In this document: piece after piece, positions 11,168 to 23,073 of the stretch
How positions within the stretch are numbered: the first letter of the stretch is position 1
How the letters are laid out: each line of letters begins with the position of its first letter
Assembly (NCBI GenBank): GCA_023525975.1
Contig: CM042025.1
Location: 3,115,001 to 3,179,000, forward strand
From: Smallanthus sonchifolius
Lineage: Eukaryota > Streptophyta > Magnoliopsida > Asterales > Asteraceae
DNA length: 64,000 bases
Direction of reading: 5' to 3'
Made by a program: the position numbers and the translations under genes
Notes under the pieces: model-generated
What the model was told of the DNA's origin: nothing
Databases searched by the model: none
The model's input: only the letters and a program-made list of their open reading frames with translations

Positions 11168-11275
11168 GACATACAAAGGTTATAGTGGTTCAAAGGCTTT
11201 ATGATGCATTCAAAATTGGTTTTGCTAATTGTGGTCGGGGGGTTGTTCGTATTCAACGCCCAAAAGATATATTAA
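11168..11275 (+). pseudogene. Possible plant cysteine oxidase (PCO) N-terminal fragment
   Basis: One frame reads VVQRLYDAFKIGFANCGRGV, which resembles the N-terminal region of plant cysteine oxidases (VQ-L-D-CK--FA--GPG-VP). These enzymes oxidise N-terminal cysteine in oxygen sensing. Only about 35 codons are visible and the PSPE-type continuation is replaced by RIQRPKDIL. Identification is by eye and tentative. Confidence 0.35.
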
Positions 11276-11425
11276 GTAAGTTTTCTATTTTTGATGTTCA
11301 ATTTACCTAGAATCTATTATCATAGGATGTTCCGTAAGACACTTATTTGATGTCATGAAGTGGAATGAGTTAATTTAGATGTATAACTTATGGTTTTAGA
11401 TTGATTGTGTAAACCTTGTATCTAG

Positions 11426-11883
11426 ATTCGTTATTTCGAGTGATCACCGGGATGCTTGGACACTTAGAGCTGTTGATCCCAACAGTGGCACTGTCGCCCT
11501 GCTCAAGGTAAATCCATATGACACAAGTGTTTGGTTCCAAAATAGGCGGGTTGGGTCGGCCACAGTGCGTACTTTTTTAGCATGTGTCAAACCGGGTCGT
11601 TCCAACATGCAAACACTTTTTTCTTTAGTATTTCTTGGTTTTATAATTAATTAATATGTTAAATATGATTAAAACCCACGACATTGGTACATGGTAATTT
11701 ATTTTTTAGAAAATTTACACATTCGCATAAATTGGTTCGAACTAACACCTTTACATAAATTTTCTTCTGATTACATAAGATTCAGGTTGCTGAAAGATTT
11801 TGGAAGCTGCAGAAAAAAAAGGCTGGAAACCACGAAGAACAATTATCTTTTGCAATTGGGACGCAGGAGAATATGGACATAAA
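11426..11883 (+). pseudogene. Glutamate carboxypeptidase II / AMP1-like gene fragment
   Basis: The first exon (11426-11507) encodes FVISSDHRDAWTLRAVDPNS followed by GTVALLK, matching the zinc-peptidase segment NHRDAWTFGAVDPNSGTAALLE of plant GCPII/AMP1 proteins. A GT-AG intron (11508-11785) follows. The second exon starts VAERFWKLQKK, and then in another frame GWKPRRTIIFCNWDAGEYG. A run of eight A (11812-11820 region) marks the frameshift. Catalytic-region changes (N to D, FG to LR) and the frameshift make it non-functional. Only this small part of an approximately 700-residue enzyme is present, as expected for a transposon-captured gene piece. Confidence 0.75.
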
Positions 11884-13490
11884 ACTCATCACAAACGGTT
11901 TACGATTCCTGGGTAAAAACCACCAGATATCCTGAGGTAATTAGTCTTGCAGAATTACTTCCTGCCCTCTCAAATAGTCCACCAATGGTTAGAAAAAAAA
12001 GAAGAAAATGGACATAAAATTGACGTTGAACTTCGAAAGTCAAAGTTTGTCAAAACTAGCAAGAACTTTGATGAAAAAAGATTTGACGGTTAGGAGGTGG
12101 AGGATCAGATTATGCAGCATTTGAGCAGCATATTGTTGTTTGTGCAACAAACATATCTTTTAGAAATTGTAAGTTACATTATTTTGGTATAAATAACATA
12201 ATCGGATTAAGTTTGGTATAATTTTATGTTAAGTGATCACAAGATTGATGGAACTCATCTTCACAGTTTCGCTAAACGTCTGACCATAGTCTCCATCATA
12301 AGATTGAAGGTAACTCTTGATTAGACAATCTTACTTTCTTTTTGAAGTTTCTTTGTCAATAATGAGTCATTTGTTGGTTGATGGGTTTATAAGGTAAATT
12401 GCAGGTTGCATTTTCTTGATTGTATGCAGATGAGGTTCCTGTTTCACCTTAATTGAATACAGTTCTTCTTCTAAAGGTAAACTGCTTCTGTGACGTTTTT
12501 GCCTGAATTATGTTGGGAAAATTTAGTTTATGGGGTCTGAACTCACTTGGCCATTCAATTGTTTGCTTTGATGTCAAGATTACTTAATTTTATCTGTATA
12601 TTTCATGACTTATTTATAGTATTTTTCAATTTACTTATACTACTAAGTTTACCATTCGGATTTTCATGGAATTGTATCTGTTCTGCAATATTTGAAGTTA
12701 TTTTTCGTTAGTCCTATATTTGGTTGATAAGAGATTTGGATCTCATTTTTATTGCTTCAAAACACGTCGGATTGAGGAAATTGTTTAATTTATTTTTGGA
12801 GGTGGCTAAAGGGATTTGTTGGGAAGTCAAAAATAAGTTGGGCTAATATAACTGTTTTTTAAAAAAGTTGAGGGATCAAAATGGGATGATTGGGAGGTCA
12901 AAGCGAGTCGGGTCAGATGGTTTGACCCGTTAACAATATTTTGTTCACGTCCAGGCCATAACAGGTCCGGTTGAGAAAATTGTTTAAATTTTCTACGGAG
13001 TTGGCAAAATGTTTGTTGGGATGTCAAAAGCAGGTTGGATTAACCGTGTCGGGTTAGTCAGATTGTTTTTAAAAACTTTTGAGGCAGGAAGCGTGTTAGT
13101 GTTTAAATTACATTAAATACATATTATTTCAGATACCTTTTTCTTCAAAGAAGATGAAAAGTTCAAAAGGTGGATCATCTTGGTATTGCAGGATGTGAGC
13201 ATGAGAGGATGTGCAGAAGACTGGAGGAATGATTATGAATTTATACTATTGCCAAAGTAATAACATATAAAAACGCGGTTTTGGATATACATTCGATTAT
13301 TGTGACTTTAAAATAAGAAGCATCATGATGGATGACTTAATAATTTTGCATCTATTCTCAATTATTAATCTTTTTAACAATTGTTTACAAGTGTTATTTT
13401 CCAAGTAACTGCATGAGTATGCTAAATTCTAATCCATATGCTAAATTCGAACCAACAGGTTCACATGGAATACGATTTCCGAGTTTAGCG
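11884..13490. other. Probable Helitron interior, unassigned
   Basis: Short possible exons (for example near 12230-12310 and 13130-13260) but nothing recognisable. At 12790-13060 there is a repeat-like stretch with two related halves, containing GGTTGGGCTAATATAACTG- and GGTTGGATTAACCGTG-type words. Confidence 0.4.
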
Positions 13491-13531
13491 CGCCGCATCA
13501 CGCGTCCCATCGCACGTGGGTATCATACTAG
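13491..13531 (+). mobile_element. Helitron 3' terminus
   Basis: GC-rich words GCGCCGCATCACGCGTCCCA and CGCACGTGGG form a short hairpin (CCCA...TGGG), followed by TATCATA, then CTAG at 13528-13531 and T at 13532. The element would extend leftward and could carry the GCPII and PCO fragments. Its 5' end was not found. Confidence 0.6.
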
Positions 13532-14160
13532 TTGAATTTAAATTGTATGGTTATATAATTAATACTTTTACATTTTTATATGTGTTTATTATAATTCATA
13601 TTAAAATATTATCTTGAGGTAAGACTTGCAGCGCCGCTCACCAAACCAATGAGGATGTAAAACTGTTCACGCTGTTTTGAATTGTATGGCATGTAATAAT
13701 TACCGTCTAGTATAAATTTAAGTTTCAAAAATTATTTTATATGTTAAAAGAGATCAAAGAAATATCTTGTATTTTTATTTTATAAAACAATATATGACAT
13801 TTTATTTTTAGGTATTTACACATGTTGACATGCATGGTCGAACACTACGGTATCATATGAATGAATATAATATGCATGTGTGTAGGGACCATATATGTAT
13901 AGGCATGACTCATGAAGATAGTGTCTTGTTGCCCTTTGATAGTCGCCAAGTGGTAACCAGGATCCTTTTGTCTTCTTATGTAGTCAAATATATAAAATAT
14001 TATATATTTTAAAATGTTTGGTTGTTAGATCACTTTATATTTTACTTTTAAGTAATTACAAAAATAGTCCATATGATTTAGTAAAAGTAGTATTTTAGAG
14101 TTTACCTTTAAAAAAATAACATGTTTGAGTTTTATAATTATGAATGTTATATAATCTATA
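13532..14160. other. Intergenic, AT-rich
   Basis: No gene seen. A small GC-richer word, GCAGCGCCGCTCACC (near 13629), may mark another decayed element. Confidence 0.5.
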
Positions 14161-14663
14161 TCTATATCATATAATAAATAAAGGTTTTGATATTACATTT
14201 GTCTCTATGTATTCTCAACATTTTTTTCTCATCTCTCTCTTCTATTAATTATATAAATTTCTTTAATTGGTTTTATAATTTTTTTGTTTCCCGTCTCTCT
14301 CTCCTATTACATAATAATGAATTCTATAATTATTTTTATAAAACATTTTTTAGTTTAAAAAAATAGTTTGTTCATAAAACATTTTTATAAATTGAACATT
14401 TATTTCTTCAATTATGGGTAGGGGTTGGGGTGTAGTGGTAAGAGGAGAGTCTCATAACCAAAAGTTTGTAGGTTCTAGCCTCAACCAAGACACAAAAAAA
14501 TAGAATAAAAATTTGTCGTTCAAAAAAAAAATATAGCGTTTTCTAGAATTTGTATTAAAAACCTATGTAATATGTCATAAATATGTAATATGTAAATTTT
14601 TATTACGAAGTATATAACATTGCATTAATTCAACCCGTGTAATACACGGGATTTCTAACCTAG
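14161..14663 (+). mobile_element. Short Helitron interrupted by a SINE
   Basis: The 5' end is TCTATATCATATAATAAATA. The 3' end has the perfect palindrome CCCGTGTAATACACGGG, then ATTTCTAAC and CTAG with T following. Same family as 32927-33245 and 60218-60633. A tRNA-derived SINE is inserted at about 14412-14535. Confidence 0.82.
14412..14535 (+). mobile_element. tRNA-derived SINE
   Basis: Starts near GGGGTTGGGGTGTAGTGGTA (A-box-like TAGTGGTAAGAGG). The B-box-like GGTTCTAGCCTC lies about 40 bases on. Ends GTCGTTCAAAAAAAAAA. It lies inside the Helitron, so it is younger than that insertion. Confidence 0.7.
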
Positions 14664-15069
14664 TTATTAATATATAACATGTTTAAATTTTGTAAGGTCA
14701 CAAACCAGACATCCTATAATTGGGTCTCATCGCTAGGTATTCATTAAAACACTTAACTTTCAAATAAAATTTACAGCGGAATTCTTTCTCAAAATAGTAA
14801 TTATTTTTTAAGTTCATTAACGCTCTTAACTTTACCTTACAAACGCGTCCACACCAATCTGAGTGGCCCCGCTCCCAAGCCAAGATACCTCGTCAAACAG
14901 ACTCACCTGCAAAACAATCTAACGTATATACTAAGTCAGTTACGCTGTGTGAGTTCTAATAGTTTGTTTACATAAAAGTCATCACCTCACCCAAAATCAT
15001 TTATATAAACTCAGGACACCTCGGTCCTTTCAAAACGGTTTGTTGTTTATTAACACATAGGTAACCCAC
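14664..15069. other. Intergenic
   Basis: Nothing recognised. Confidence 0.5.
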
Positions 15070-18000
15070 TGTAACACCTGCTACAAAAATGTCTAAGAAA
15101 TGTCAAGGTTAGAACCTAAAAGGGCTTGTGTATCTAAAGTACTAAAGTCCAAGGTTAAAAATGAAAATTTTGATCTCTGGATAGATAGCGGACCACTATC
15201 ATTTCTCTCAACAGTCTGCAATGGGTAAAGGGTCGGATAGCAGACCGATATCGCCGGGATAATGGTCCGACTAGCCGCACTCAACCGCAATTTTTAGTGC
15301 TGACACGTGTCCTGTGACTCAGCCTTCAATTTTGACGCGTGTCTCGATAACGGACCGCTACGTTCCTCCATAACGGTCCGCTAGTCGTTAAACGAGGTGC
15401 GGTCCAATCAGATTTCGACGTGTAGAGATGACGCAATGAAACACCCTACTTATTTTACTATTATTTTATCAGAGTTTAATACGAAAAACGAGTCTCAGGT
15501 TAACAAAAACCTTTCCATGAATGGCTAAGGTATATCTTTCATTATAATATTATTGTTTTACAAAAAATAATATAATTACATCATTATACATAGGGATCTC
15601 TAACTCCGACTGTTCCGTCCTCAGGAAGCTTCATTCCATGTGTTTCTTTCCTGCAGTGTTTGAAAAATATTTTTGAATTAGCTTTCGCTAAGTAAGTACA
15701 CTGCATCTTTTCATTTCATTATGAACCCTTTAGGTTCTTATTATTATTCAAGTTTTTCAGGCTCTCGGCTCCCCCGTGATCATCTCCGGACGTACCTCTG
15801 GTCACGTCATTCGTATATTTTGTGGGTGTGCTAACCCCTCGCAACCATCTTAGGCCGTACCTCCGGTACGAGTATTGGAAAGGTCCTTATACTCGTCAGT
15901 ATAGACCCCTCGCATTTGTCAGGAATACTCATTCATTCCTCATCCCCGTAGGCCTGGAATCTTTTCCTCCTTCAGCCCCGTAGACCTGGAGTTTCCTTTT
16001 CTTTTCCTCAGCCCCGAAGGCTTGGAATCTTTTTAGTTTTCTTCTTTATTATTGAGATCCACCTTACAGGTCGGGTATCTCTTTTCATTTGGGACCTTGA
16101 GTATCTTTGACTCACAGCCTCCCAAATGTATCAAGCATTTGTTTTCATTTCACGTATATGATTGATTTACTTCGGAACCAGTCCTTACCATAAAACTTCG
16201 TAACAGTTTCACCACGATGCATTAAAAGGGTTTATATATAGGAAGTAGTAGCGGCGTATCCACCACCCCTTTAACACTGTTTGTAATCAATGTGAAAAAG
16301 GGTATTTAAATCCCTGTGTTTATGAATATAAATACAAGACTTTTGTATTCCCACTGAGTCTTAATATTTACAAAAACAACCCTCGAGGTTGAAATTTATG
16401 ATGAAATGATTTATGTGAAAAAGACTTCCGCTGTATTTTATAAATCAACTTTGAAATCAAAACAGGTCCCAATCGAGCTCACACACGTCAAGGGGTGCCT
16501 GAGGCGGGGTGTGACACCCACCTTGCTGGCCCATTCCCCTAAGGGTCCACCCCCAAGACTCATCCCTTCCCAAAGCCCAGTAAGTCTTACCGACTTGATT
16601 TGAGTTTACCACATAAATGATTCATAACCTATTATACGTATCACCCCAAAGTTTGGTTGATACGATCCAACTCTTAGTCGTAGACTCAACTAGCCCTAAC
16701 AACGACACATACAAAGGGGCTTACGCATATTAGTCGTAAACACAACCTCGTTCCCACACAACACAGTAGACCGGTTACTTGATTATTGTAGCAATAACAT
16801 CAAATAAACACCCGTATGCAGATAAAGTACACATATGCACACAAACCCATACCTCATCACAATCACCCTCGCCCGATTTAACTCTCTCCGTCTGGACAAT
16901 GTCACACTTGGTGACCTTCTGAAGGACTTCGTCCTCCACAATCCCGTTTAACGTGTCACAAAGACAACGATGCAAACACAATAACAAGCACATAACACGT
17001 AACATCACATATCATGTAACATCACATATCATTTACATGACTTGTTAACTAGTCCTGCACCCCACACACACTCCCAGGATAACATATCCTACACATACTC
17101 ATAAGCGTCTAGCTCATATCCCGACTCACCCCGACTAACTCATACCATGACACACATCAGTAAATCCCTTTACCCCTAGCACACCTAATCACAAGGACAT
17201 CACATAGACCCTCAGCCTCGTCATTTAATGTTTTACTTCATAAAATCCTTGGGTTAAACCCAAAACTCTTAGCATGTTTAATACAATAAACATCTCTTGT
17301 AAGTATGTACGATAGCCCCAAAAGCATAAAATGTTTAAAAGTAGGGGATTAGAAACTTACTGATACCTAGTCAAACTCCTGACCCTGCTCCCCGATCACA
17401 AGCTCGAAATCTGAACCTGTCACACGTCCGATTACATGATCAGAATATGCTCTACACATACGTCGCATAATGCATAAAATATAAATCCCAACGTCGTCTC
17501 GTCAGCTCGTCCATTCATCCCACGAAAACCTAGCTCCACGTGCTCGCACAAACCGGATCGTCATCGACCCATTAGAAACCGAATACCTGGACTGAGATCC
17601 TCCCATGCATGCATATTCAAGGCCATGCAAACCCTAGTCCTTCCAACACGCACGTACACGAGCTAGATTTCTCGCTTGCATGTAACCCATGCACGAAGGG
17701 GAACCCTAGCCGTCTCCACTCCGTCGTCTAAATCATCTCGGCACCACCACCGTGTATTGCCACATCGTCCTCCTCCTTGCCCCCAACCATGCACAACTAT
17801 CCGCCAACACGGTCTCCCTCTTTGGCAAAACCCTAAACGACCTTCCCCATGCACCGTCCTCCCTCGTTATCGTCCTCATGATTACGTCCAATCCTAGCCA
17901 GAAATATCACCGCCCCCGCACACCACCACCACGGCTGTCATAGCAGCCAACTCCGCTTCCCCCTCTTCCTCTTCTCCGGCAGTCGGCCGCCACCCCCTTA

Positions 18001-18591
18001 CGGGTCCCACGGCCTGTCACATCACCCCTTTGCCTCTGTCCCAGACCCAGATACTCCACCTCCACCCTCGACGTCGACCTTTTCTCCCCCGTGAACCCCC
18101 ACCACAGTCAGCCACCCCCTCCCGCTCGTCCTCGTCGTCGGCCGTGGTCCACACCTTAAACTCTAACCGAGTTTCCAACTAGAAACATAATGTAAATGCG
18201 AAAAGGGAAGAATAACGAGGATTACTTTGTCGATGTGGAGTTATCCCCCCTGCTCGCTACCGCCGTGGACCACTATGAGACCACCCCTTTCCGGCGTCTC
18301 CCCTTTTCCCCTCCCTTGCGTCGCTCCCCCTTGTCGTCGTGTGCTCCTAGGTCGATTATGGCCTAGGGTTTGCTAATAGGAGGCTTATAAACCTTAGGAT
18401 GTTTCAATTCGGGTCCTTCCTAATTCATTTAACGCGTTTCCATCTCAAACCTTGGTAATAACGGCTATCTGGGTAATTTAACTTTGATAAACCAAGTTTT
18501 ACGCAAAAATCTCGGAAACCATTTTATTTGCCAGGGAATCAGGTTATCTGTTAACACAATCCAGTAACCTGTCGGTTTCCGGGATGTTACA
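15070..18591 (-). mobile_element. Probable LTR or large LTR-retrotransposon derivative
   Basis: On the minus strand it would begin TGTAACATCCCGG (18591) and end GCAGGTGTTACA (15070), the TG...CA form typical of Ty3-type LTRs. The interior is non-coding with CT-rich leader-like DNA (17640-18350) and many short open frames. The flanking five bases do not match, no primer-binding site adjoins, and no gag or pol was found. A solo or composite LTR is likely; a second TGTGACACC-like word at 16509 may be an internal boundary. Confidence 0.4.
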
Positions 18592-20288
18592 AATTCTAAC
18601 ACTAATTTTTGTTAAAAACTCATTTAAATTTGTGTAAAATTGCATTTTTACCCGCTTTATCAACCGTAATAAATATTTATGTAATTTACTCAAAATTACT
18701 AAAAAGCACAACCCTAAACCCTTTTGTTCCCCCCGCCCCCTTGATCGAACACTGACAAGATTCCGACGGTTACAATTTTTTACAACCAATAAAAAAAATC
18801 AGTATAACGCAATGGACGACAACTTACCATTGTTGTCACAAGTGGCGCATTACATCCTCGACTCCATCTTTGTCTCCCGTGTCAAGCTCCCAACACCAAC
18901 CAAAAAAATTCCTACATGCATTTGCTCATACCAGAATGAAATCAATGTTGTGGTCATAAACAAATTTGATCCCAAGTATAGCAAACTCAAGTTCTCCCAA
19001 CAATGGGTCAAAAGGAACATCACTCCCCATGTTCCATCAATCGATATAGTTTGTATTGTCATCATAAAAGAATTCCTTTCCACCACCAGTCGCTTAGTCG
19101 TCTCTCATCTCGTTCTAGCGACGTAGACTCTCTAGACGGCTCTAGTCGAAGAGGATCTTGACTGTAGAATCAAGGTTTTGACATCACATTCATTAGGTGT
19201 CCTCTCATATTCAAGCCCGCCCTCATCTTGAAGATTCAAACAAGAGAATGTACTTTGGTCAAGGAATTGCTAGGGTTTTTACGAGCCACAAGATCACCGT
19301 TCATGATTAATTCATACCCATTATTCAGATACTCTGATGACACACTAGATTAATCCATACCCGTTATTTGGAGATGTCAACAGTTTCTTTTCCTTCTCTT
19401 TAGGTGGTGGGTTGCCAAAAATTATAATCGTCGGAATCTCATAGGAGTTCATGGGTGCGATGAAGTGGGTTGGGCTTTTTTATTTTATTTTTTGTAATTA
19501 TTTTGAATAAATTACATAAATAGTCCGTGTAACTTGGTGTAAGAGGAAAAAAAGCCATTTTACACGATTTTAACTAAGTTAACGAAGGTTAATATTAGAA
19601 CCCAAACATGTTAGAAGTTGAAAACCATAATTCTCAATTATGTTATTTTTTAAAACTAGACATCAAATGTGTTACTTTTGCTAAACCCATGAACTATTTG
19701 GTGTGATTTACTTTATTACTTCATTTCCTTTAGGTTTATGTAATATAATTGTTATAAATCAATAATATGATTTTGGCTATCTTTCATTTTATTATGCATT
19801 TTCTTATTTTATGTAAACATAATAATATATTTTAAACTTTATTATTTACAGAAGGTTATATTTAAAGAAAAAATTACATGGACTAAAGAAATTTAGTTAT
19901 ACCGAATGTTGGTGGTTATTATTCACTAAGTACGTGTCATATTACTAACATCATTTATTATTTGACTACAGATTTTTTTGAAGTAATGCAATCATCATTC
20001 AGACATTCACACATTAGTATTTTTTTTACATCATCTTATTTTATTTTATATTTATTTTTCATAACTAAATTATTTATTATAATAAACTATTCAGTTTTTC
20101 ATTATCGTTACAAGTTTTATATACTTAACATTATAAATATATACAAATTTATATATAAATATATATAAAGTCTTAATTTTTATTTAAAAAGCTCAAACAT
20201 GACTTAAAATTTATATATTTATAAACATATACAAATTTTATCAAGGTATTTATTAAAAGAAATATAAAATTAAAAGAGAACCCACACA
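18592..20288. other. Intergenic, no supported gene
   Basis: A 104-codon plus-strand frame (18812-19126) overlaps a 78-codon minus-strand frame. Neither matches a family I know and both lack splice context. The rest is AT-rich. Confidence 0.45.
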
Positions 20289-20481
20289 CAGCGGCGCAAC
20301 TTAGTGATGGGCCGGGGGGGGCGATTTTTCGCTCAGAAGTGTTAATTTGTACGTATTCGGTCGATTTTTCGCTCAGTAGTGTTATTTTATACGTATTTGG
20401 CCGAAAAGTTTATAGTTCCGGCCCCCGTGATTGGAAAAAAAATCCCGGCCCCCCTACGTTTTTGTTCAAGCTTCGCCACTG
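20289..20481. mobile_element. hAT-type MITE
   Basis: Ends CAGCGGCGCAACTTAG and, inverted from the right, CAGTGGCGAAGCTTGA. Flanks CCCACACA (20281-20288) and CTCACACA (20482-20489) agree at 7 of 8 bases. The interior repeats GATTTTTCGCTCAG twice and carries G and C runs. Confidence 0.8.
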
Positions 20482-20489
20482 CTCACACA

Positions 20490-21760
20490 CAAACGTCCAT
20501 GAGGCTGTCCGTTGCCACGAACATAGCTTCCCCTTTGTAGATGAATGGGCCCACATAATGCATCATTTGTAGCTCCGTCGTCTGTTAAGTTCCACGATAA
20601 CGTCTCACATTCGTAAGCTCTTGTTGTGAGTACTCTTACAATAGTTAATTATTATGTATAATAATCGTCTTAAGTTTATTTCAACAATATTTTACTAAAC
20701 AAAAAGCATAAAAAGAAAAACCTAATACTTATGATATTTGTTCATTGAAAGCCAGAATAGTCTAAATCGAGACATTGAATTATTCAAATGTATGATTTGA
20801 ATTTTTGGATTTTAATTAATTCGATTAAAATTAAACCATCATTTTGGGTTATATATCAGTTTTGGTCAATCGAACAGTTCAAAACTGAATAGTACTTCAT
20901 TTTTTAGTTGACTTTTAAAATAAATTATATATAAATCGTCTTTGGGGTTTGATCAAAACTATAAATACTATTAAATAATATTTTTTTTAAGTTTTAGCTG
21001 TCTTATAATCTATACACACTCGAGATACTTGAGATCTTAACCCGATGATATATTCGCATGGTTAAACATTGTGTTTTCGTTAGGGTTGAGCATATTAGAA
21101 TAATCAGACCAAGCCTGATCAAAACAATCCGATTCGAAATTGAACATCAGGATAAAAGGGAAACGAAAGACCGAATCAATGTTTGCACTCGGTTGTCAGA
21201 TACTTTGGGTGTCCGACCGAGACTGATGCCAAAGCTTCCGTCGGTTAAATCGTCCAGCAAAAAGAAGTAGGCGAAAAGAATATTATTAAATAACCTTTTA
21301 CGATCATTGTAGGTATTATAGCAGCTAGCAGGTCAATTGCATTGCATTATATGGTAACAAATTACATGTTTATCACATTAAATGACTAAAAAAAATAGTT
21401 TATTTTTATATAAATGACAAAAATATAAAAGTTTTTTATTTTACATATTTAGTGCAATAAACTCCATACTTTTTTCAAAAGTTCTAAAACTTAATTTTTT
21501 TTACAAAGCACCTCCATTTGTTTTTAATGAAACAACTGAAGGGTTATTATCATGGGCCAATGGTTATGACTCACGACCCAAGTCCAATTTTATTTTGACT
21601 CGAAGACACCCAGTGGTCCAAATATATATGGACCATCTAGTCCGAACCATGATTCATAGACCATGACCCATGGGACCAGATTGTGATATTTTAGGTTCAT
21701 TTAGATCATTACAAAAAAGAAAAAAGTTTGTGTCATTGAAACCTTGATTCATTACATCTA
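20490..21760. other. Intergenic, AT-rich
   Basis: No gene seen. Confidence 0.5.
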
Positions 21761-22462
21761 CTACGTTACAACCCCTGTATTACACGGGTTAAATAAATGT
21801 AATGTTATATACTTATTAATAAAAAAATTATGTCTTTAAAAACTCGTGTATTACACAGGTTGAATAAATGTAATGTTATACACTTAGTGGAAAAAAAATC
21901 ATGTCTTTAAAAACCCGTGTATTACACGAGTTGAATAAAATATTACATGACAGTTATAAGTTATGTTAAGTTAATTTTTAAAATATTTTTTTAGCTAAGT
22001 AATAATTTTTTTATATAACTGATAAGTGTTAATTCATATTAAACTTTAGGAACCCGGTGTATTACACGGGTTAAATAAATGTATGTTATATATACTTAGT
22101 AATAAATTACATATTACATATTTATAACATACTACATAGTTTTTCAACACAAATTTTAGAAATGTTATATAGTTATTTTAAAAAAATATTTTTATAATAA
22201 AGATGAATGAAATGTTCAATTTATAAAAATGTTTTATGAACAAACCTATTTTTTTTTAATAAATAAACGTTTTATAAAAATAATTATAGAAATCATTATT
22301 ATTTAATAGGATAGAGAGGCGGGAAACAAAAAAATTATAATAACAGTTAAAGAAATTTATATAATTAATAGGAGAGATCGAGAGGCGGGAAAAACAAAGT
22401 TGATGATGCATATGAGAGTGACAAGTGTCCCACCAAAACCTTTATTTATTATATAGTATAGA
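21761..22462 (-). mobile_element. Helitron with four stacked 3' ends
   Basis: One 5' end of the family (TCTATACTATATAATAAATA on the minus strand, at 22462) is followed by four successive versions of the 3' hairpin: near 22050-22078, 21920-21945, 21840-21865 and 21771-21795. Each includes TGTATTACAC and GGTT/GAGTTGAATAAA. The inner spacer GTCTTTAAAAACYCGTGTA repeats between copies. Non-autonomous. Confidence 0.75.
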
Positions 22463-23065
22463 TATATATATATATGTTTGCAATTATTTTTTAATATAAC
22501 GTTTAATGTTTGAAAGTTAAGAGTTTTGTTAGCTTATGGTCCACATGGTGTCACCAATTATAGAGTTGGACCTTCCAAAACCATTTAATTCTAGTAACAT
22601 GATTGATTATGACCATATTTTACGGTTCGATAGGTCCAAAGACACTGTTGGATGCATCGGATATGACAGAGGATGGAATGATCAATGTTCGTACCCGAAG
22701 GGAAACATATGTCATGTGTATTTATAGGACTGAAGAAACGTGCTAGGCCAAGACCATTGAATGGGTAACGTGTTATTGTCCGTTTTTTAACTTTCATAAA
22801 TAAATGTATGATAGATCGAACATTTCAACTGTTTCTTGTCGTATTAATTATATATATAGTCTAAGGCGTGTGATTGAACGGTAACTTTAATAAATATATA
22901 TATATATATAATAATAATAATGAGATAAAATATTAACTAAAATGGAGTTAGCTCAATGAATAGCTTCCTTACTCACTTCACTTAGTCACTTCAATTTTTT
23001 ACTCTTTTGGGCCAGGCCCATTTATTATATTTTAATTTTGTTTTCAACTATTCCCATTTCCCACT
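22463..23065. other. Intergenic
   Basis: No supported gene. Contains TA and TAA microsatellite at about 22894-22922. Confidence 0.5.
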
Positions 23066-23073
23066 ATCCAAGC

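Noticed and set aside
17663..17943. Overlapping open frames in a GC-rich stretch
   Set aside because: They lie in the presumed LTR leader, are proline- or glycine/arginine-rich from composition, and match no family.
18812..19126. 104-codon frame as a gene
   Set aside because: Equally long frame on the other strand, no recognisable domain, no splice or promoter context.
21761..22090. CRISPR-like array of regularly spaced palindromic repeats
   Set aside because: Plant nuclear context and only four repeats, which are Helitron 3' hairpins with related spacers.
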